Positions 15,700 to 22,938 of a stretch of 64,000 bases of DNA are shown in pieces. The notes beneath the pieces are model-generated. The model did no database searches, had not been told where the DNA came from, and worked only from the letters and a program-made list of their open reading frames with translations. This DNA comes from an uncultured Christensenellaceae bacterium (lineage in GTDB: Bacteria > Bacillota > Clostridia > Christensenellales > Christensenellaceae), in NCBI GenBank assembly GCA_910588425.1, contig CAJUPM010000003.1:91219-155218 (forward strand), in the 5' to 3' direction. Within the stretch, counting starts at the first letter, position 1, and each line of letters begins with the position of its first letter. The position numbers and the translations under genes were made by a program.

Positions 15700-15884
15700 T
15701 CCTCCTCTTCCTGCGGCGCAAGAAAGAGCTCTGGCGGCAGGCTGCGAATCTGCTCGGGCGTGAGCACGCTGTCTGTCCCAAGGCAGGCAGTACAGCGCGC
15801 GCCGCACTGCGGGCAGATGCACCCCAGCGTCAAATCCTCGGACTGCACCATATAAGTGCCGCAATTTTGGCAGCTGCATCGCAT
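15690..15884 (-). CDS. Small cysteine-rich (double zinc-ribbon-like) protein
   Basis: A 64-residue protein with eight cysteines in its first 34 residues (positions 3, 5, 8, 22, 24, 27, 31, 34). They include CxxC pairs of the zinc-knuckle type. The C-terminus is acidic and glutamate-rich. A GGAGGGC site sits eight bases before the ATG, and a terminator overlaps the stop, so the gene looks real despite its size. No family is recognised. It lies between the ECF operon terminator and the amino-acid transporter promoter, with no clear partner. Confidence 0.7.
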   Translation of the reverse strand: MRCSCQNCGTYMVQSEDLTLGCICPQCGARCTACLGTDSVLTPEQIRSLPPELFLAPQEEEEKR

Positions 15885-15902
15885 AAAAATGCCCTCCTTT
15901 TC

Positions 15903-15934
15903 TTATAAAAGAAACCCGAGCCGAAGGGCCCGGG
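15903..15934 (-). terminator. Terminator of the ECF transporter operon
   Basis: A 7-bp GC-rich stem with one G-T pair (15915-15921 with 15928-15934), followed by TTTCTTTT on the minus strand, 38 bases after the last gene. Confidence 0.75.
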
Positions 15935-15971
15935 CCTTTTTACGCGGTTAAAAAATGGTTATGGCTGCGGC

Positions 15972-16553
15972 CTATACATAGGGGACCAGCGTCCGCACAT
16001 TCTTCATGAGCGGAGCAAGCCAAATGACAACGAAGGGCGTCAGCGCGATCGGAACGACGTCTGCGATGCCGATCCAGAGGATGCAGTAGGTATACTTCAT
16101 ACCAGTGAAGTAGGAGAGGGAAAGGCTGGTCGTCAGGATCATCAGAACGCCGAACAGGACGCTCCAGAGCAGGCTCATGCCGATGAACTTGCCCTTTTTG
16201 CCCGGCTCCAGCAGGCTCATCAGGTCAACCTTGCCGCCTTTGAGGTGAATGAGGGCGGGCAGAGCTGCCGAAAGGCCAACCGTGATGCCGTCGGTCAGCG
16301 GGCTGTGCAGGGCGATGAAGCTGCCCGAGAGCAGCGCCCAGACGATGGTGCCGATATAGCCGGAGAAGAAGCCGGTAACTGGCCCAAACAGATAACCGAT
16401 CACCGGGATGATGAATGCGAATGTGCGGAAGTGCACACCGGGGATCAGCGGAATCGGACAGAGATATGCCCAAAGAATACCAGTCAACACGCCGAAGATG
16501 ACGAAGAAGACGATGTTGACAAAGGAAAATTTCTTGGTGTTAGCATTTGCCAT
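15972..16553 (-). CDS. ECF transporter substrate-binding S component
   Basis: A roughly 193-residue integral membrane protein with about six helices and an N-terminal cytoplasmic stub. The architecture is that of an S component, the part that binds the small-molecule substrate and docks on EcfT-AA'. Small, Gly-rich helices (PVIGYLFGPVTGFFSGYIG) are typical. Two ATGs lie two codons apart; the second (16553) has better spacing from GAGAGG. Last gene of an operon with a creatininase-family enzyme, EcfT, fused EcfAA' and a phosphoribosyltransferase. The substrate is not known from sequence; the neighbours suggest a purine-like or cyclic amide compound. Confidence 0.8.
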   Translation of the reverse strand: MANANTKKFSFVNIVFFVIFGVLTGILWAYLCPIPLIPGVHFRTFAFIIPVIGYLFGPVTGFFSGYIGTIVWALLSGSFIALHSPLTDGITVGLSAALPALIHLKGGKVDLMSLLEPGKKGKFIGMSLLWSVLFGVLMILTTSLSLSYFTGMKYTYCILWIGIADVVPIALTPFVVIWLAPLMKNVRTLVPYV

Positions 16554-16571
16554 GATCATAATTCCTCTCTT

Positions 16572-17354
16572 TTAGTAATTGATTTGCGAGATTTCCTGCA
16601 AAATTGCAAAAAGTTTTTCGACCGCGTACGCGAAAAACGCTTGTCCTTTTTCTTTGGTGGCATAAGTGGGCGCGCCGATGACGCCGCTTTTGGTTACATC
16701 TTTGGTGCGCCAGCCGGCGTTGACGGGGCCAAATACCGTGACGAACTTATCGCCCGTGAAGCACTCGGCAGGATCTTCGTCCACCGCGAGATCCATGCGC
16801 ACGGTTTCCGGCCGCGCTTCCAGCATCAGGGAAGTCTCCAGCTCGCAGGCATGGAAGATGCCATAGGGGCCGGACTGCTGATATTTCTCCCGGGCCTCTG
16901 CCCAGAAGGAGGTGAACCACCAATCGAACACATAGACCTGCAGGCCGAAATCGATGCGCAGATCCCGGGAAAGCAGGTTGGCCATATCCGTGTTGCCGCC
17001 GTGGCTGTTGAACAGCACCAGCTTTTTGAAACCGTGCTTTGCGATGCAGCCGGCGATATCGTGCAGAAGGGCATAGTAGGTCTGGGCGGAGAAAGTCAGC
17101 GTGCCGCAGAAATCCATATGCTCGTTGCTCTTGCCGATGTGAAGCTGCGGCGCGAAGATGACATTGCCGCCTGTATAGCTATCTGCGGCCGCGATGGCCT
17201 TATCCATCAGCGTGCTTAAGATGATGGAATCCGTGCCCACGGGAAGATGCGGGCCGTGCTGCTCTGTGGCAGACATGGGCAGCAGGACGATGGTATTATC
17301 CTTATCCAGCGCGGAAAGCTGGTCTCTGGAAAGATTTTCCCACTTTGCAATCAT
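16572..17354 (-). CDS. Creatininase-family amidohydrolase
   Basis: A 260-residue member of the creatininase/creatinine amidohydrolase fold, which opens cyclic amides or hydrolyses formamides with a two-metal site. The expected ligands are visible: Glu and His in MSATEQHGPHLPVGTD (residues 27-42), His in NSHGGNTD near 116, and Glu in HACELETSLM near 169. Lying between the S and T genes of an ECF transporter, it probably acts on the imported compound. True creatinine activity is unproven; family relatives include MftE and FAPy deformylase. Confidence 0.85.
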   Translation of the reverse strand: MIAKWENLSRDQLSALDKDNTIVLLPMSATEQHGPHLPVGTDSIILSTLMDKAIAAADSYTGGNVIFAPQLHIGKSNEHMDFCGTLTFSAQTYYALLHDIAGCIAKHGFKKLVLFNSHGGNTDMANLLSRDLRIDFGLQVYVFDWWFTSFWAEAREKYQQSGPYGIFHACELETSLMLEARPETVRMDLAVDEDPAECFTGDKFVTVFGPVNAGWRTKDVTKSGVIGAPTYATKEKGQAFFAYAVEKLFAILQEISQINY

Positions 17355-17392
17355 GGTTTGAAACTCCTTTCGGTTTTTGCTCTATTCCCGCA

Positions 17393-18202
17393 TTAAACCG
17401 GGATATAGAAGAGAAAGCGCAGAGCGACCGTCCCGGCGATGGCAACGGCAGTTGCCAAAAGGAACCAGGCATCGTATTTGGATGCCTTGATGGTCTTATA
17501 GGACGTGCGCTTGACGCTGAAGTTCAGCTTATAGAAGTGCATGGCCAAAGAAATGGCATGACCCTTGCCGATGACGCGGAACAGCAGAGGAATCGAGAAA
17601 ATGATATAGTTCTTGATTTTGGTTGCCGTGCCGCATTCCTCGATTTCCAGGCCGCGGGAGCTCTGGGCTTCCATGATGGCCCGCAGCTCTGTGATGATGA
17701 TGGGGATGATCTGGAACACCAGGCCGATGGCAAAGCTGATGGAATAGGGCATATGCCATTTGCAGAGGCCCAGAATGATCTCGCTGAAGTTGGTCGTGAT
17801 GAGCACCATGAAGAAGGAGGCGATCATCAGGTAGATGCGCAGGGAATAGACGAGGCCCTTATAGAAATCGTACCAATCGAAGCAGAGGTTCATCCCGAGC
17901 ACATTGCCCTCATAGAAGATGGGGCCGCCCTCGACCGGGGGATGCTCGAATAATCCCAGCACGAACCAGAGCAGGAAGATAAAAATCAGAAGCGCTTTGA
18001 GCTGTCCCAGCAGTTTGCCCATCTCGGACATGATGCCGCAGCTCAGCCAGATGCCCAGGAAGAACAGGAACAAAAACACCAGCGCTGCGGCGGATTTGGT
18101 GAGAGACGTCAGCACGGCCATGGCCAGGAAGAAGAAGAACTTCGTGCGGGGATCCAGGCGGTGCAGGAGAGAATCCTTATCGACATACTGCAAATAATCC
18201 AT
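17393..18202 (-). CDS. ecfT: ECF transporter transmembrane T component
   Basis: A 269-residue energy-coupling membrane protein (CbiQ/EcfT family) that links S component motion to ATP hydrolysis. N-terminal LHRLDPRTKFFFFLAM is the usual opening. The two coupling-helix Ala-Arg-Gly type motifs appear as SSRGLEIEECG near residue 184 and the later cytoplasmic helix. The start at 18202 lies two bases after the EcfAA' stop with GGGAGG in front. About five to six helices are seen. Confidence 0.87.
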   Translation of the reverse strand: MDYLQYVDKDSLLHRLDPRTKFFFFLAMAVLTSLTKSAAALVFLFLFFLGIWLSCGIMSEMGKLLGQLKALLIFIFLLWFVLGLFEHPPVEGGPIFYEGNVLGMNLCFDWYDFYKGLVYSLRIYLMIASFFMVLITTNFSEIILGLCKWHMPYSISFAIGLVFQIIPIIITELRAIMEAQSSRGLEIEECGTATKIKNYIIFSIPLLFRVIGKGHAISLAMHFYKLNFSVKRTSYKTIKASKYDAWFLLATAVAIAGTVALRFLFYIPV

Positions 18203-18204
18203 AG

Positions 18205-19866
18205 TTAGGCATCCTCCCTTTTCAGCATAGCCGCGGCCTGCTCTGCAAATTCCTCGACGTTGTAGCACACTTTGCCAAACCCATAGCGCCGGGAAAGCCG
18301 GACGACAGGGGGCAGGCTGATGTTGATGGAATCAAAAATATCGTCTCTGCGGGCGAGGGCCTCCTTGCCGCCCTCGTAGATTTTCTTGCCGCCGCTCAGG
18401 ATGACGGCGCTGTCCGCCACTTTGAAGACCAGCGGAATCTCGTGGCTGATCATGATGACCGTCTTGCCTTGCTCTTTGAGGAAGGCGATGATCTCCTCCA
18501 GCTGCTTTTTGATATGCAGATCCATGCCCAGGGTGGGCTCGTCCAAAATGACGACGTCTGCGCTGGAAAACAGCACCGAGAGGATGGTGAGCAGATGCTT
18601 CTTGCCCATGGAAAGGTTGATGGGGAAGGTCTCGGCATCTGCGGAGAGGCCGTATTTTTCCAACACTTCCGCAACCTGCTCCTCCGTGAAGGGAAGGCCC
18701 TGCATCCGGGCGCAGAAGGTAATTTCCTGGGTTACCGTCTGCTCGAAGAGCATGTGCTCGGGGTGCTGGAACACCAGAATGATGTTTTTGGAGATTTGCG
18801 CCACCGTCTTTTTGAGGGTGGACTGGCCGTTATAGCGGACGTCGCCGCTGGTGGGCTTATGTAGGCCGTTTAAATGCTTGACCAGCGTCGTCTTGCCCGA
18901 GCCGTTCTGCCCCATGATGGCCACCACCTGCCCCTTGGGGAAGGAAGTGTTGATATCTTTGAGCGCGTGGAAACCGTCCGCGAATATTTTATTGAGCTGA
19001 TGCGCCGTCAAAAACGCCTCTTCGGGCAGTTCCTGAGCGGCGTGGGCGGGAAGCTCCTTTTGGGCGAAGAGCGCGTCCAGCTGCTGCAGAGCGCCCTGCA
19101 TGGAATAGAACATGGGAATTTCCGGGCGGATTTTCGCCATGGCGCGGTAGATCTCCGCCTCCTGGGGAATGGTAACGCCCAGCTTCTCCTGCAAATCGAA
19201 GTTGCGGAAGAACTCCTCCTTTTCGCCGTCGAACAGCACCCGGCCATCCGAAAGGCCGACCACCCGATCCACAATTCCGGCAGACCATTCCAGGTTGTTA
19301 TCCACGATGAGCACAGTCGTGCCGTCGGCGCGGAGCTGATTGAGCACGCCCTGCACCATCTTTTTGCCGTTGGGGTCCAGCGAGCTGACGGGCTCGTCCA
19401 TGATCAGAATATTGGGGCGCATGGCCAGAACCGAAGCGATGCAGACGGCCTGCCGCTGCCCGCCCGAGAGCGCGGCCACAGAGCGCTTGCGCAGATACTG
19501 CAAATTCAGCAGATCCAGCACATATTCCAGGCGCTCGGAGATTTCCTGGGCAGGAAGGCCCATGTTTTCCATGCCAAACGCGATGGCATCTTCCACGCCA
19601 TAGCCGAACAGCTGGTTTTCCGGCGACTGGCTGACGACGCTGACCAGCGGGTTTTCGCCCAGCTCCAGCTCGCCCTGCAAAACGCCGTTGCTCTCAAGCT
19701 TTGGGATGACGCCGCTTAAGATATTGACCAGCGTCGTCTTGCCGCAGCCCGAGGGGCCGACGACGGCCGTTACCGCGCTCTGCCGGATTTCCAGGCTGAT
19801 ATCTTTGAGCACCTCGCTGCCGTCCGGCGTATACTGATACGTGAGATTTTGGATACGATAATTCAA
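18205..19866 (-). CDS. Fused ECF ATPase (EcfA-EcfA' in one chain)
   Basis: A 553-residue protein with two ABC ATPase domains in tandem. Domain 1 (about 1-235) has Walker A GPSGCGKTTL, signature LSGGQRQ and Walker B ILIMDEPVSSLDP. Domain 2 (about 285-525) has GQNGSGKTTL and VVILDEPTLGMD. Its signature is LSMGKKH rather than LSGGQ, a deviation worth noting. In most ECF systems the two ATPases are separate genes. It follows the phosphoribosyltransferase gene after 21 bases. Confidence 0.92.
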   Translation of the reverse strand: MNYRIQNLTYQYTPDGSEVLKDISLEIRQSAVTAVVGPSGCGKTTLVNILSGVIPKLESNGVLQGELELGENPLVSVVSQSPENQLFGYGVEDAIAFGMENMGLPAQEISERLEYVLDLLNLQYLRKRSVAALSGGQRQAVCIASVLAMRPNILIMDEPVSSLDPNGKKMVQGVLNQLRADGTTVLIVDNNLEWSAGIVDRVVGLSDGRVLFDGEKEEFFRNFDLQEKLGVTIPQEAEIYRAMAKIRPEIPMFYSMQGALQQLDALFAQKELPAHAAQELPEEAFLTAHQLNKIFADGFHALKDINTSFPKGQVVAIMGQNGSGKTTLVKHLNGLHKPTSGDVRYNGQSTLKKTVAQISKNIILVFQHPEHMLFEQTVTQEITFCARMQGLPFTEEQVAEVLEKYGLSADAETFPINLSMGKKHLLTILSVLFSSADVVILDEPTLGMDLHIKKQLEEIIAFLKEQGKTVIMISHEIPLVFKVADSAVILSGGKKIYEGGKEALARRDDIFDSINISLPPVVRLSRRYGFGKVCYNVEEFAEQAAAMLKREDA

Positions 19867-19887
19867 GAGAAACTCCTTTTGCCAGGG

Positions 19888-20439
19888 TTAAAATTTAAAG
19901 ATGGGGAGGGATTCCAGGAAGATGATGTCGTCGCGCGCTCCTGCATCGCCCTCTGCCAGAATGGCCGCTTTGCCCGAGACAATGCCGCCCGCTTTTTTGA
20001 CCAGCGCTTCCATGGCCTTGAGGGATTCGCCCGTGCTGATGACATCGTCTACAATCAAAATGCGCTTGCCCTCGATCATCTTGGCCTCTACTTCATCCAG
20101 GCAGAGAATCTGCTTTTTCTGCGTCGTGATGGAATAGACCTCGGTCACGAACGGGTTGACCATATAGGGCTTGATGCTCTTTCTGGCGACGAAATAGCGA
20201 TCCATATTGAGCAGCCGAGCCAGCTCCTGCACCAGCGGGATGCCCTTGGCCTCTGCCGTGATCAGGTAGTCCACTTCGGGCAGCTTTGGCAAAAGCTCTG
20301 CGGCCGCTTTGATGACCAGCTGGGAGTCGCCCAGCAGGACAAAGCTAGCGATGCACATATTGTCCGCAATCTGCACGATGGGAAGCTCGCGCAGCAGGCC
20401 GGCAATGTTGATCTCGTATGTCTTGCTCGTTGGTTTCAT
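19888..20439 (-). CDS. Purine-type phosphoribosyltransferase
   Basis: A 183-residue type I PRTase. The PRPP-binding motif RILIVDDVISTGES lies near residues 125-138, and a TAEAKGIPL segment near 70 matches the adenine/xanthine PRTase layout. The reaction is expected to be nucleobase plus PRPP to nucleotide. The start at 20439 is set by an AAGGGAG site; the frame opens further upstream only into the untranslated leader. First gene of the ECF operon, which suggests that the transporter brings in a base or base precursor that this enzyme then traps. Confidence 0.85.
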   Translation of the reverse strand: MKPTSKTYEINIAGLLRELPIVQIADNMCIASFVLLGDSQLVIKAAAELLPKLPEVDYLITAEAKGIPLVQELARLLNMDRYFVARKSIKPYMVNPFVTEVYSITTQKKQILCLDEVEAKMIEGKRILIVDDVISTGESLKAMEALVKKAGGIVSGKAAILAEGDAGARDDIIFLESLPIFKF

Positions 20440-20588
20440 AAAATTTCTCCCTTCAAGCCACGCTGTGGCTTGTCTAGAATCTAAAAAATGGCTGAGCGCA
20501 AAAACAAATTTGAAGCCAATCGGATTGCTTTTGCGCGTTTTCGCCCTCACCGCGCGGAAAAAGGCGAAATATTTCATTTTATATATGA
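20440..20588 (-). promoter_or_regulatory. Structured 5' leader of the PRTase-ECF operon
   Basis: About 140 untranslated bases containing three hairpins on the minus strand: TTTCGCC with GGCGAAA, GCGCAAAA with TTTTTGCGC enclosing AAGC/GCTT, and an 8-bp CAAGCCAC/GTGGCTTG hairpin just before the ribosome binding site. It does not match purine, PRPP, preQ1 or other riboswitch cores that I can recognise. Confidence 0.45.
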
Positions 20589-20617
20589 ATTATAAAAGAT
20601 ATTCACAATCTGTTCAA
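20589..20617 (-). promoter_or_regulatory. Promoter of the PRTase-ECF operon
   Basis: TTGAAC (20612-20617), 17 bases, TATAAT (20589-20594) on the minus strand. Confidence 0.85.
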
Positions 20618-20658
20618 GAGATATTTACGATTTACAGAAAAATTCTCGAAATAAATAC

Positions 20659-20704
20659 AAAAAGAAGCGGCGAATGTTCGATATATAGTGAACATTCGCC
20701 GCTT
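20659..20704 (-). terminator. Terminator of the aromatic operon
   Basis: A perfect 15-bp inverted repeat (20665-20679 with 20690-20704) with a 10-base AT loop, then CTTTTT on the minus strand. It lies 57 bases after the last gene of the operon. It sits just upstream of the next promoter and should insulate the two operons. Confidence 0.85.
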
Positions 20705-20760
20705 AAATTGCAAAAGGAGTGTTTTAAGGCTGTATGTTCCAGATAATGGAAGGAGATTGG

Positions 20761-21063
20761 CTAATCCCTGTAAGGGTCCCAGAGATGCTTTTTCAGATCT
20801 ACGCAGCCGTTTGGGCGGAAGCAGACGCCCTCGGCCTCCAGCCGGGCGCGCTGATCCGGAAAATCCGGTGCCAGTCTGCCGCAGTGGTTGACGCATCGGT
20901 GGCAGGGCAGGTTTTCGGGCGCAAAAAAGAGCGCCTGCCCCGCCATGCGCGGTGCATGGCCAAACCCGGCAAGATGCGCCAGCTGGCCGTAGGTCGCGAC
21001 GCGCCCAGGCGGGATATGCGCCACGATCTCGTAAACCTTTTTAAAGTATGCTTCCCGCTTCAT
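20761..21063 (-). CDS. MGMT/ATL-family alkyl-DNA binding protein
   Basis: A 100-residue stand-alone alkylguanine-transferase DNA-binding domain. IPPGRVATYGQLAHLAG (about 17-33) is the recognition-helix region. The active-site motif is PCHR with Cys54, as in true O6-alkylguanine transferases; many stand-alone ATL proteins have PWHR instead. Without the N-terminal domain its transferase activity is uncertain. The start overlaps the aroQ stop by 23 bases, so it is translated from the aromatic operon, an unexpected partner. Confidence 0.85.
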   Translation of the reverse strand: MKREAYFKKVYEIVAHIPPGRVATYGQLAHLAGFGHAPRMAGQALFFAPENLPCHRCVNHCGRLAPDFPDQRARLEAEGVCFRPNGCVDLKKHLWDPYRD

Positions 21064-21499
21064 TGCCGCTTTCCAGATACTGCTTCAGGAACCGGATTGC
21101 CTGCACATAGCCATCCAGCCCCAGGCCGATGAAGGATTTGACGCAGGCCATGCCGGGGTAGGAAACATGCCGGAAGGATTCCCGCTGATAGACATCCGAG
21201 ATATGCACTTCCACGGCCGGGATGCTCACGGCTTTGAGCGCATCTAAAATGGCAATGCTGGTATGCGTGTAGGCGGCGGGGTTGATGACGATGCCGTCGG
21301 TATTGCCGTAAGCGCCCTGAATGGCATCCACAATATCGCCTTCGTGGTTGGACTGGAAACACTCACACTCGATGCCAAGGCGCTGGCAGGTCTTTTGCAC
21401 GAGTTCCAGAAGACTTTGATACGAGCCCTCGCCGTAGATGTTTTTTTCCCGGATGCCCAGCATGTTGATATTCGGGCCGTTGATGATGAGAAATTTCAT
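21041..21499 (-). CDS. aroQ: Type II 3-dehydroquinate dehydratase AroQ
   Basis: Third shikimate step: dehydration of 3-dehydroquinate. The 152-residue dodecameric-type enzyme has the N-terminal INGPNINMLGIREKNIYG with the catalytic Tyr of the flexible lid. It continues with SNHEGDIVDAIQ, NPAAYTHTS and VHISDVYQRESFRH. A 202-base gap with no gene separates it from aroE/K, but no terminator is seen there. Confidence 0.96.
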   Translation of the reverse strand: MKFLIINGPNINMLGIREKNIYGEGSYQSLLELVQKTCQRLGIECECFQSNHEGDIVDAIQGAYGNTDGIVINPAAYTHTSIAILDALKAVSIPAVEVHISDVYQRESFRHVSYPGMACVKSFIGLGLDGYVQAIRFLKQYLESGNEAGSIL

Positions 21500-21701
21500 G
21501 AGAATACTCCTATGATAATCAATTTAGAAAGCAAAGCCAAATTGCCGGCAAAGAGTTCCTGTTTCGCGCGAAAACCAAAAGAGGAAAGATGGGCGGCCTC
21601 TTGCCGCGGCGATAAATTCGGGCAGACCAAGCCAGAGAGTCCACGCCGCCCGGCAGGTTGTGCCGGAGGCCAGAGCATCGGCCTCAGCCGGAGGCAGGCC
21701 C
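21500..21701. other. Gap between aroE/K and aroQ with no recognised element
   Basis: About 200 bases, GC-rich except near the aroQ start. No open frame with a ribosome binding site and no terminator was seen on either strand; it is probably transcribed as part of the aromatic operon. Confidence 0.5.
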
Positions 21702-22937
21702 CTATTTTGGCATCCCCTCGAGCAGCGCCAGCACTTTTTCCAGCGTATCCGAAAGGGAGGCGTTGTTGCTCACAGCAAAATCGCAGACGGCCTGATAGAG
21801 CGGCCCGCGCACTTCCGCCAGTTTTCGCAGGGCGGCAGGGTCTTTGGAGAGCGGGCGGCCGTCCAGCGGAAGCTTTTCCAGATCCCGGGTCAGCAGGAAC
21901 ACGGCGGCGTTTTGCCGCAGAGCCCTGCGGTTCTCTTCCAGGAGAATCGCTCCGCCGCCCACCGAGAGCACAATGCCCGGGCGCTTTGTCAGCTGGGCAA
22001 TGGCCTGCTGCTCGCGCCTGCGGAAGCCCGGCTCGCCTTCTTCTGCGAAAATCTCCGGGATGCTCTTTCCGGCACTTTGCGCGATAATGTCGTCGCTGTC
22101 GATAAACTCCCGGCCCAGCTTTTCGGCAACCAGCCTGCCCACCGTGGTTTTGCCGCTGCCCGGCATCCCGACGAACACCACGCTTTTAAGCTGGCGCTCC
22201 AAACTGCTCAGAATCTGCTCGGTTTTCTCCGCAGAAATGCTCTTTTGCAGAAACACTTCGCAAGCCGCCTTTGCCTGGGCGACGAGCATGGGTAGGCCGT
22301 TGGTATACGGAATGCCCAGCTCCTCGGCCTCCAGCAGCAGCGCGGTTTTGAGCGGGTTATAGATGGCGTCGGCCACGCCCTCCAGATGCGGGAACTGCTC
22401 CAGGCCAAGGGGCGCCTGGCCGTTCTGCGGGAACATGCCCACAGGCGTGGTATTGAGGATAATCTGGGCATCCGCATGGCGGGAGAGGTTCTGATAGTTG
22501 TCCTCACCCGAGCGGGAGATGGTGAAAATCTCCCGGGCGCCCAAATCTTCGGCCGCGGCATGGGCGGTTTTGGAGGTGCCCCCGCTGCCCAAAATGAGCA
22601 CTTTTTTGCCGGAAAGGCAGATGCCCGCGCGCTTTATGGCATATTTCAGCCCGGCATAATCCGTATTGTCGCCAAAGAGCCTGCCGCCGCGGTTGACGAT
22701 GGTATTGACGGCTCCGATGCGCCGGGCGGCAGGTGAGAGTTCATCCAGATAGGGGATGACGGCCTTTTTATATGGGATGGTGACGTTCAGGCCGCGAAAC
22801 TGCTTTTCCCGCAGAAAGCCGTCCAGCTTTTCGGGAGGCAGGGAGATGAGCTGGTAGTCGTAATCCGCCAGCTGTGCGTGTATTTGGGGAGAAAAGCTGT
22901 GCGAGAGCTTTTCCCCTAAAAGCCCGTATTCCGCCAT
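21702..22937 (-). CDS. Bifunctional shikimate dehydrogenase / shikimate kinase (AroE-AroK fusion)
   Basis: A 411-residue fusion catalysing two consecutive shikimate steps. Residues 1-250 are AroE: LLGEKLSHSFSPQIH at the substrate site, NVTIPYKKAV with the catalytic Lys, and NADP-binding GSGGTSKTAHAAAED. Residues about 255-411 are AroK: P-loop GMPGSGKTTVGR, IDSDDIIA, SVGGGAILLEENR, and the lid Arg in LDGRPLSK. The ATG at 22937 overlaps the end of pheA within two bases; an ATG six codons earlier lies inside pheA and is less likely. The two genes are separate in most bacteria. Confidence 0.94.
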   Translation of the reverse strand: MAEYGLLGEKLSHSFSPQIHAQLADYDYQLISLPPEKLDGFLREKQFRGLNVTIPYKKAVIPYLDELSPAARRIGAVNTIVNRGGRLFGDNTDYAGLKYAIKRAGICLSGKKVLILGSGGTSKTAHAAAEDLGAREIFTISRSGEDNYQNLSRHADAQIILNTTPVGMFPQNGQAPLGLEQFPHLEGVADAIYNPLKTALLLEAEELGIPYTNGLPMLVAQAKAACEVFLQKSISAEKTEQILSSLERQLKSVVFVGMPGSGKTTVGRLVAEKLGREFIDSDDIIAQSAGKSIPEIFAEEGEPGFRRREQQAIAQLTKRPGIVLSVGGGAILLEENRRALRQNAAVFLLTRDLEKLPLDGRPLSKDPAALRKLAEVRGPLYQAVCDFAVSNNASLSDTLEKVLALLEGMPK

Positions 22938-22938
22938 A

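Noticed and set aside
20440-20588. Purine, PRPP or preQ1 riboswitch in the PRTase leader
   Set aside because: Looked for the conserved cores of each and found none; kept only as an unidentified structured leader.
20665-20704. GAACATTCG-type sequences as a LexA/SOS box
   Set aside because: The half-sites are in the order GTTC...GAAC within a 15-bp terminator stem, not the GAAC-N4-GTTC order of a LexA site.
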